A stretch of 64,000 nucleotides of DNA from Ficedula albicollis (taxonomy: Eukaryota > Chordata > Aves > Passeriformes > Muscicapidae). The notes under the pieces were generated by a model. That model ran no database searches. It was given only the letters and a program-made list of their open reading frames with translations, and was not told where the DNA came from. Each line of letters opens with the position of its first letter. Positions within the stretch are counted from its first letter, which is position 1. Made by a program: the position numbers and the translations under genes. Location: NCBI RefSeq assembly GCF_000247815.1, contig NC_021675.1:67484193-67548192 (forward strand), written 5' to 3'. Positions 55,325 to 64,000 of this stretch are shown here, piece after piece.

Positions 55325-58300
55325 AACATATTGAATATGAAGATGAGTTTAGCCAAGTCCTATCTGCTCTGCCTATTATAATTGCTGTTTGGATTTCTGG
55401 CTGTCCAACATGCACAGATCTGCTTTGCAGTAGCTACTGACCTGTCTCCTGACTGATGAGTCCCCTCTGGAGCAGTGGAATGTCAGCTTGCTTTAACCAT
55501 GGCTGCTCCTGCTTGGAAAAGCTAAATGAAAAACAGTCAAATTAAAGGAGTTGTCAGCAGATGAAGCAGAAAGAGTTGGACAGCCTTTAGCTCAGAAAAT
55601 TACTCCAATGCTTACAAATACATATCATTCAAATCCAAATTCTATGAGAATTGTTAATGTCAAGAAAAGGGGATGAAATTGATATACATTCTACTCATTA
55701 TATTTTTTGCCTTTTTTAATGTTTAATTGCAATATGCCATTTTTTGAGATTTCAGTGCTGATATTTTTTGGCATATTATTGAAATGGGAGACTATATTTA
55801 TTTATAAAATGTTTATGAAGGTCATGACCTATGATTTCTACTCAGAATGACCTTTAGGACTCTGATTAGATCTCTGTGGAACTTGAGTTAACTTTTCCTG
55901 AATCAGGATTAAAATAAGCTGTTATTTTCTGTTTGAGAAAGCTTCTACTAACTGGCAGTAATAGCTTAAAGAGATGAAAAGGAGCCGTCAGTCTCAAAAC
56001 AAACTTGGTTTGAAAGGAGGTTAATCTTGCTAAATCCTAGATTGACAGAGATCTTGTACGGGTTCCCAGAGCTGAATATCCATCCAGATAAATAGAAATG
56101 GCCATTTCAAAATCTCTCAGAATTAGCCCCAAATTTTCTAAAGTGTTAATCCAAAATCCTTCATTTGATTATTTATTTATGTAGCCTGCTTTCTGGAGAG
56201 GAACTATGCACATTTACATCCTGAAACCAGCCAGTAAGATAAAAGTCTATTCAAAATAGATGGTTAAGTAAAGCAATAATTGGACTGTGCTTTTGACACA
56301 ATTAAAACATGCTACCTCTCTGCAAGCAGGACCAATTACAAAGGTTTTCCAGCTTAGACAGTGAAATCTGCAGGAGCTGTGATTTGTCCAGCCAGGTCTT
56401 TCATCCTCAGTGTTTTCTCCTATAATAGTTCCACTGGGGAGCATCAGACCCTGGTGGATGTCAGGGTTTTAATCTCAATGCCAGATATTTTTCAAGAAAG
56501 ATGTCAAGAGAGGCAAAGCCTTCTGGACCCACTGATTTAACATGGCCTTCTTGTCCTGGAAAAGATTTTCAGGCACAGCAAAGAGGACAGTTGTGCCAAA
56601 GTGCCCGTGCTAGCTCAGTGTGTGCTGGGTGGCACATGGAGACGGTGGAGGCGACAGACATAGTTTAACAATTTAGGGGAAAAAAGGCAAAATGGGAGAA
56701 TAAATCAGAATGAAAATAATTATATCAAGGGTACCAAACAATTTCATTGTCAGGTGTGTTTTTTTGTTGGAGTGTTTTTAAGCCTTCTAGATTGGCAAAT
56801 TGTGAAGTTGGGATTGGATGCAGAGATTAGAAGGGAAACTAAACAAATCTAAGAGGACTGCCAGGACTGCTAATGCCAAGACTCTTACTCCAAACAGCTC
56901 TGCATCATTTGGCAACAATTGATTCCATTTGTGAAATAGGACAGAGGAAAAAATGAACATAAAAGGACTGAGCCATTCAATAATTACCAGCTGAGATTCG
57001 ATTTAGGGAACAGCTGAAAGGGAGAGAAGGTCACTCCAAATTAGAGGCCAAAACTCAATGATCTTCTGAGCACTTCTGATGTGCTGTGCTGGAATGAAAT
57101 TCCCTTTGCCTTTACTTGGAAGAGAAGCAAATCCATTCATTTCAGTGGTATCTGGGATTTCTTTCTTGGAGCACCAGCTCCTGGTGCTGATGGCGAGAAA
57201 CACAGGTAATGATAAAAGCAGTTTGGCTACAATTTAGAAAACAGTTCTGCTGTTTCCAAGGAGAAAGCCACAGATCTGAATCATCTAAATTAATTGGTCC
57301 TTTGGAGCAAAGTTGAAAAAGAGGTTAGCCAAGACCTCTGCTGATAGAAAACATGGAGTTTATGGTTGTGCACAGCCAGCTGTGTGTGTTTTTATCAGGA
57401 AGTTTGAAGTTGGAAGCCAAGAGCTGATTTGATGCAAATGCAAATACTAAGAAAACAGATTTAAGGTGAATTTTGTAGCATTCCTGCTTACATTAGCAAA
57501 AGAAAAAAAAAAAAAAAGATTGGACTTCTTTAACTCACTACAGAAGTAACAGAACATTTGTTCTTGGTAGGGCAGAGTTTGAAATAGAGGGGAAGAACAG
57601 AAAGGAGGGCTGATGGGGAGCATTTGTTGTGTGCAAAATTCACTGCAGTACAGGAAGCACTAAGCTGTGTGATTGGAGTGTATTACACGCAGAACATGTG
57701 CCACATCTACTAAATCAGTGTTTCTCTGTGCCTGGTAAATACAATAACTAACCCCAGTGTTAAGATATTTCATCATTTGAACTTGTTCAAATAAACCATT
57801 CCTCCTTAGACTGCTCAAGGAAAGTGCTTGGAGCACCTTGCCAAAGCTAAATCCTGGGTAAACTTATATTTGTTGTTGCAGCTGAATCAGTCTTTTTAAT
57901 TCCCATCTCTATCCCTCTGAGCTCAGTCTGGTGCCCTTTACTTTAAATTAGAATCTGGAATATTTCCAAAAATGAATAGAAAGTTCTCTGAGACAGTATT
58001 GTGAGCACTCCTTTGCTTATCTAAACAATTTCCCAGCTTTCTCCAAATAGAAGGACTCTTCCTAGGAAGGGATTCAAGAGCTGAACACATTTAGACCAGA
58101 GAAAGGCAGTGAAGAGGGTATTAAACCACAGTTTACAAGTACTTATGAGGGATTTTAAGGCATTGCAAGGATTCACTAGGCATTGCATTTTTCTATTGTA
58201 AAATACATGGAGAATTTAATTTGTCAATTTACCTTCAGTCTGCTTGCAAAATACAGGAATTACTATATCCTGAAATACAGGATTAATGTCTACCCAAGCA

Positions 58301-58988
58301 GTCAGAAAGGGCAGGCCAGGGAAAGCTGCAGTACTCATCACTATCATTTTAAAAGCTTTTCAGGGGTCCATGAAATAAGCATATTTTTGGATAGATAAAA
58401 TAGATAGCAGCAGATAATGAAACCAGAATACATTTTTGCCAGGGGAGCTTTTTATAATTCAACATACCTGATCAAGCTATTGAAATAGAAAGAAAATAAC
58501 TAACCCCAAACTGGTTTACTTTCTGTTCCAGGCTATTGACACCACAGGAGAAGCAGAATTTGGTGTATGGAGCTTAATGGATTTGGAAAGCATCTGCCGT
58601 GTCCCTTTGACACTTAAAGACTGTTTCCACACACATTAAGTAAGAAAACAAATACTGAATAGCTGTGCAGAAAGCAATACCTTTAAAGACATGGGGCAGC
58701 ATTTCAGGGATTTAGACAACACAAAGGGTGAAGGAGCTGAGATCTGCAATTGTGCTTGTGGTCCTAAGGTGCTACACAAAAAAACCTGCTCAAAACACCA
58801 GAGCAGTGCTCAGAGTGCTGTGTCCCTCAGCCTTCCCACCTTCCCCCACCCTTGTCAATCCTGCTGCAGGATGGATTTACAGCAGTTGCCACAACAGCTC
58901 TCTCCCACAAAGGTGTCTGATTTTGAGCCAATTTAGTTCCTGACCTTCTGAAAACCCCATTGAATTCCACTGTTTAATCATATACTGG
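55325..58988. other. Unique non-coding sequence, about 3.7 kb
   Basis: No recognised gene. An A-rich run lies at 57501-57519. Open frames below 80 codons show no known family. Confidence 0.55.
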
Positions 58989-59011
58989 GTAAAAAAAAAA
59001 AAAAAAAAAAA
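58989..59011. repeat. Poly-A tract
   Basis: About 21 A in a row after 'ctgggt'. No retroposed body is recognised upstream. Confidence 0.85.
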
Positions 59012-59599
59012 TTATTTCTATCAGTTTTAGAGCAGCTTACTTGTTTTTTTCTGTTTTCAAAAGTGAATAATGAAAGAATTTTCTGCTGACCATTCCTCAT
59101 TCTCTTTCTCCAGCAAGCTCATGATTTTATTAGACTCTCAAACTCTCCTTCACTTTTCTCATCTGAAAAGTCTCAAAATACTTGCTTAAATTTACAAAAT
59201 TGATCAAAATACTTTGTAGAGAAATTTTTTTTTCATGAATTTGCTCTCACCTATTTTTTTGATTCTATCTCTTTTTCAAAGTCAGGAAAAGAATGTGTAA
59301 ACAGGCACAAATTTAAATATTTCTCTTAAATTTTTCCCTTCATGTTTTTTATGTTTTATTCTCTATCATTTTTAACAGCAGTGCTCTATTTCCCTTCACG
59401 AAAGCTCCTTTTTACTGAGCAGGATTTCTGAAGAGACCAGAAACAGTGGCTCCTTGATCCTTTTCAGAATGGCAAAAGTCAATTTAGCAGTTGCCTCTCT
59501 TTATGTACAGTGAGAATTTCTGTCCTGTTTACTCCTCTGCAGTTAACAAGAACTCTCTTCCATCAGCAATTGTAGCTCTTTGTCACCCAGCATCAGGAA
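59012..59599. other. T-rich sequence, possibly a decayed LINE
   Basis: Pieces such as 'tctcatctgaaaagtctc' and 'atttcccttcacgaaagctcc' faintly resemble ancient CR1 in antisense orientation. They are too degenerate to assign with confidence. It may be a continuation of the relic that follows. Confidence 0.3.
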
Positions 59600-59790
59600 A
59601 ACCTGCTGCAATTTCTTGCGTGTCTTTCAGTTTAAATTGTCCTGAATCATTTTCTGTCATCTGCAAATTTTGTCACTTCTCTACTTGTTCCCTTTTTGGG
59701 ATCACTTATGAATATTTCAAGCAACACAAGTCTTGCACAGATTCCTTTAGTGACAACTGTGAAAACTGGGCTTTTTTTTCTCTAATCTTG
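59600..59790 (-). mobile_element. Ancient CR1-group LINE relic, reverse-transcriptase region, antisense
   Basis: The words 'gtcatctgcaaattttgtc', 'gatcacttatgaatatttc', 'agcaacacaagtcttgcac', 'agattcctttagtgacaac' and 'tgtgaaaactgggc' follow, in order, the antisense of the C-terminal reverse-transcriptase region of old CR1/L3-type LINEs. In those the matching motif is ATCTGCAAATTT...CATTTATGAATA...CAGATCC. The frame is decayed and cannot be translated into a working enzyme. A plus-strand open frame over the region is antisense and not a gene. Confidence 0.55.
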
Positions 59791-61008
59791 AAAGAGTTGT
59801 AATTCTATCACTCTTATTCCTTATGGGGTTTTTTGTTGCTTTTGGTTGTTTTTTTTTTGGTGCTTTTTTTTTTTTTTTAATGCCCTCAAGTAGTTGGGGT
59901 TTTTTTTAAGGAGGTACAGAGAAGAGTAAAGTAAATCATTGTACATTTCAAGATATTTGGGAAATCATGACAAAAATTTGGACACAGATTATCAACATTT
60001 CCTCCCAAGATCAGGTGTTTGAACAGCTTTTTTCAAAGCAATGTTTGCTTTCCTACCTGCATGCTTCCTTTCTCTCTTTCTCTTTAATCCAACTCCAGGT
60101 ATCAAATGTGAACCTTGCATATTTTTTTTCCCCCAAATACTGCTTAGGGTATTTCTCACCATAAATACATAATTTTTCAAGTTCTCCATGTCCTTTTAAG
60201 TAATTTTTAGGTTTTTTTTCCCCAAGGAGTAGGAAAGTACTGGTAAACCAAGAGCTGAGAATCCAACTGGGATTTTTCTTTTCCATTTACAGGTCATAGT
60301 GATAATAACATTTACTTAATCACCAGAGTTATCAGTAATCTTAAAAAGTTAAATTGTCATGACTTTATGTAAACATTGTAAGAACAGGACAGAAGTAGCA
60401 GACAAGCAAGAAACAACAATAAAATCTCATTTAAGTTCCTGGGGCATGCAATTCTGAAGGGAAAGAGTTACTTTCATCAGAAGGAGCAGAGCCTGAACAG
60501 CTGGAATTTCAAATTCACTGTGTGACTCTCCCCACCAATGGTTGTCACATCGTTGCACAAGGGGAAGCAAAGGCAAAACAGCCTGGCTGCACCAAGAAAC
60601 AATCCCACTGCTCGGTTCAAAGGCTGACACTTGAGCTCTGCCTCCTTTTCGCCAAACTGAGCAATCCTTCCCTCTCTACCCACCTGTCCATCTTTATAAT
60701 GCTTTTCAGTACTCAGTTATCTGCAAAATTTCTGTCCTTCTTTCAAGCTTGATGGAATTGGTCAACAGATCAGATGCCAGTACCCAAGGACAGAGTGGCA
60801 AATGAGCAGCCAACACAACCATGTCAGCAAAAACTTCTTCAAGCGAGCCAGCCACAAGCAGTGAAAAGCTGCTAGCAACAGAATAATGGAAATAAATTTA
60901 GTCACCAAAATGGGAGGCCATGACAAGTCTTGCTGAAGCTGCTCCAGCTTTAATGAAAGAATTAAAGATTCATCAGGCTGCAGGGAAGGAGCAAAAAGAA
61001 TCATGACT
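59791..61008. other. Unique T-rich non-coding sequence
   Basis: Several T-runs (59846-59905, 60121-60130, 60210-60220). Overlapping frames at 59967-60286 and 60427-60752 on both strands show no known protein. No gene is called. Confidence 0.5.
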
Positions 61009-61075
61009 CTGTCTAGTGGTTAGGGCACATGCCTGGCTGACGAAGGACGTGAGTTGCAATTGCTTGGAAAGCATC
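61009..61075 (+). mobile_element. tRNA-derived SINE head relic
   Basis: A box A-like TAGTGGTTAGGG lies at 61014-61025 and a box B-like GAGTTGCAATTGC at 61051-61063. Between them, 'cacatgcctggctgacg' follows the tRNA-like head of vertebrate SINEs (compare the usual GTGGTTAGAGCAC...GGTTCAATTCC). No acceptor stem pairs, so it is not a functional tRNA. The body after the head is not recognised. Confidence 0.5.
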
Positions 61076-61191
61076 AGTGCTCAGCAGATAAGTGATGAGA
61101 GCTGCTCTCACCATAAACTTTTCATACCTGGCTGGCTGCAGCATTCATCTGTGATGTCTGGTTTGTCCCTACAGGTGAGGAGGAAACTAGA

Positions 61192-61356
<165 letters not shown>

Positions 61357-61673
61357 ACTTTAGTTACACTTTCCTCGTGTAACCATTACTGCTGAAGTAG
61401 AGCCGTGGTAGTGGCCAAAGTCCTGAGTGCTGGGCATCCTCCCTGGCACCTCCTGGATCAGACTCTGCAGGAAGGTAAAAGGAGAGACCTGGGATTGTAG
61501 GCAGGACTTCAGCAAGATTCAAAAACCCTGCAAAGATGAGGAATTTTCAGGCTTTCTCAGGAGGAAATGAACACACTGCAACAAAACCCCTTGTCAGCCA
61601 TGGGGTGGGTAACTTCAGGCTCATATCTGTAGCTGGAATGAACCAAGTTAAATGACTTTACTCTTTTGTGAAT
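61357..61673. other. Unique non-coding sequence
   Basis: Ordinary sequence between the homopolymer and a CR1 fragment; nothing recognised. Confidence 0.5.
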
Positions 61674-61935
61674 AAGAGAAGATTTGGGGTTGGAAGGAAC
61701 CTTGAAGATCCCCCAGTTCCACCCCCTGTGCAGGGACATTTTCCACTGTCCCAGGTTGCTCCAAGCCCCATCCAGCCTGGCCTGGGCACTGCCAGGGATC
61801 CAGGGGCAGCCACAGCTGCTCTGGGCACCCTGTGCCAGGGCTCACCACCCTCACAGGGAAGGATTTCTTCCCTATATCCAATCTAACCCTGTCCTCTGGC
61901 AGTGTAAAACCATTCCCCCTTGTCCTCATATGCAT
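61674..61935 (-). mobile_element. CR1 LINE fragment, 3' region, antisense
   Basis: Reverse CR1 words appear in order: 'ggggttggaaggaacctt', 'ttccactgtcccaggttgc', 'ctccaagccccatccagcc', 'ccagggatccaggggcagc', 'gctctgggcaccctgtgcc', 'aaggatttcttccctatat', 'aatctaaccctgtcc' and 'aaaccattcccccttgtcc'. The octamer tail itself is mostly missing at the low coordinate. The copy is about 260 bp and is the least eroded CR1 3' region of the window. It is non-coding. Confidence 0.93.
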
Positions 61936-62879
61936 TCCTAAGTTAGATGAGCTGTGGAAAGCCCCATCAGCTGTAGGATCCCACACATTTCTCCAAGACT
62001 ATTCCTGGACTGTCGTAGCAATCAAATAGTAAATATACAAATACTAATTTCTAATTATATGTGGACTACTAATGATTATTTTATCACTGATTTATATTGG
62101 GTTTGCACCAGAAGCAAACCAGAAATGACAATTTATTGCTTCACAGAAAAAGAAAAATACCTATTTTCATTTTAATTACAGGTGATGCTTGTATGATATA
62201 TTGAAGTAACATTTTTGACTATGGAGATATAGCTGAAAATGGTGTGTGAATTTGGGCAAAACAGAGTGAGATTTAATGTCTACATAATATCTAATCTAGG
62301 GATATATCTTCGTGTGGTAACTCAGAAATCATTATAGCCTGTTAGCACAGAATTAATCACATGCTGCTGGCAGGGCAGTGGGAGACGCCTGGGTAACTCA
62401 TATATTTACCCCATTAGTCACACAAAAAGTTAACACCACATGGATTTGTACCATCACACATTATTTATCATTTATGATTGATTTCTATTGTTGAGCACTT
62501 CTGAAGGATCCTCCCTTTCCTCACACAGTGCACAGGGCCAAAACCAGCTTGCAGCAGGTCAGTGAGGAGTGCAAGGAGTGACTCAGTAAATGCCACAAAC
62601 CCTCCTGGACCTGCCTCCTACCTTCTCGTGCAGCAAGACAGCAGGGAATCAAATTCACAGGGACAAAGTATTTCAAAATTTGGTTTAACTTCCCTTACCC
62701 TTTTTAGAACTTCTAGAACTGATGTGGGGACACAGAACTCTGCAATGTTTTAGGCAGAGTCCAAAGCAGCCATCAAGGCATTCCTCTTTTAGCTGCTTCC
62801 ACATCACTGCAGGTCACACCAGCTCTGGGTGTCAGCAGCTACTGAGGGGTAGGCTAGGAGAATTCCAGAGAGCCAGAGA
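61936..62879. other. Unique non-coding sequence
   Basis: AT-rich at first, more balanced after 62500. No gene or repeat is recognised. Confidence 0.5.
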
Positions 62880-63044
62880 GATTCAAGATGTGTTTAAAAG
62901 AAAGCTTATGAAATAATCAAATGAGCACAGTACGGTGGACTTAAAAAAAAAAAAAAACAAAAAAAAAAAAGGAAACCTGGATCCTTCAGATTCAAGATGT
63001 GTTTAAAAGAAAGCTTATGAAATAATCAAATGAGCACAGTACGG

Positions 63045-63411
<367 letters not shown>

Positions 63412-64000
63412 AAAACCAGTTCTGACTTCAACACATGCCAACTCAGGTGGCACATCAAAGTGGACATTTGGCAGGAGATGGATGTTAGATGAAGCGAATC
63501 CTCTGAACAGTTTTGCTTGAGCATCTGCCTGTGTGATAAACTTTCAGCAGGGAGAGGAGTGTGACCCTCTGATCCATTTTATCAAGGGCAGCAGCTTTGC
63601 AAGGGGATGGCATTTCTCAGGAAAGCAATGTCAGCTCGTGAGTCTGTTCCAGTACCATGTGCCTGTCAGCTGGAGCAGCCCGGCTTTGATCTGCAAGAAG
63701 CTGGCTGGGAACACTGGCTGCTCATCTCGTTTTAATTCTGCAAAATTACAGCAGGTAGCTCCAATTTCACACCCTGCTTCCCCCACAGCATCTCTTCTCA
63801 GTGAAGGTCACAGCCTGCTCTGGGTGCACAGGCTGGATTTCTCCTCAGTCTTGCCATCAGCAGCAAGAGCAGGAGGAGCAGGTGCTTTCTGAAAAGTCTG
63901 TCTCCTGTGCTCAGGTGTGTGACCGGGGTTTGCAAAATGCCCAGACTAGCTTTAAATTAGTTGGCTTAAATACCCAAAATATTACAGAGTGGATTGTGCA
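63412..64000. other. Unique non-coding sequence to the window end
   Basis: Balanced composition. A 119-codon plus-strand open frame (63533-63892) has no recognisable domain. A pyrimidine-rich stretch ending in AG at about 63788 looks like a splice acceptor, but no exon can be supported from it alone. No gene is called. Confidence 0.45.

Noticed and set aside
61009..61075. tRNA gene
   Set aside because: A and B box-like motifs are present, but no acceptor stem or cloverleaf can be formed; better explained as a SINE head.
61668..61986. Several overlapping open frames of 70-110 codons
   Set aside because: They fall inside a CR1 3' untranslated region, which has no coding function.
63533..63892. 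119-codon plus-strand frame with an internal acceptor-like site
   Set aside because: One acceptor-like pyrimidine tract is common by chance; no donor, domain or conserved frame seen.

Overview
The window looks like vertebrate, specifically avian, non-coding DNA, and a songbird is the most likely source. The main evidence is a set of fragments of the bird and reptile LINE CR1. Their 3' ends carry the diagnostic GGTTTGGGTTGGAAGGGACC block and ATTCT(A/G)TG-type tails. There is also a piece of a typical avian endogenous-retrovirus LTR at about 18.4 kb. The base composition is AT-rich and CpG-poor, there are no prokaryotic-style genes, and a run of N marks an assembly gap at 7403-7439.

I find no protein-coding exon, rRNA, tRNA gene, CRISPR array or operon that I can support. 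All open frames are short, start at random ATGs, carry no recognisable domain, or are translations of simple repeats. The window reads as a gene desert or the interior of a very large intron.

Layout. 0-13 kb: CR1 fragments at 1-172, 2258-2457, 7183-7510 (split by the N gap) and an oppositely oriented pair at 12428-12836, plus local tandem duplications with periods of 460, 64, 184, about 89 and 54 bp, and a poly-C run at 5.8 kb. 13-30 kb: a MIR-like SINE relic (16.2 kb), an ERV LTR fragment (18.4 kb), a possible second LTR (19.8-20.25 kb), a poly-T tract with a duplicated flank (20.5 kb), and a 332-bp duplication followed by CR1 (26.6-27.5 kb). 30-31.4 kb: two very long pure C runs (315 and 255 bases). 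31-43 kb: mostly unique AT-rich sequence with one CpG-dense patch at 36.8-37.15 kb. 43.16-43.87 kb: a perfect tetranucleotide (GATA-class) array of about 180 units. 44-61 kb: unique sequence with SINE relics, CR1 pieces and small duplications. 61-64 kb: two more C runs of exactly 115 bases each, a CR1 fragment and a purine-rich microsatellite.

The most notable signals concern sequence structure and assembly quality rather than a new gene system. Five pure poly-C tracts, all on the same strand, are embedded in simple repeats; two of them split a T-homopolymer into near-equal halves. About eleven short direct duplications are present, several nearly identical between copies. The poly-C tracts most likely come from poly-G read artefacts used in gap filling, and some duplications may be unmerged overlaps. 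I did not find an undescribed biological system.
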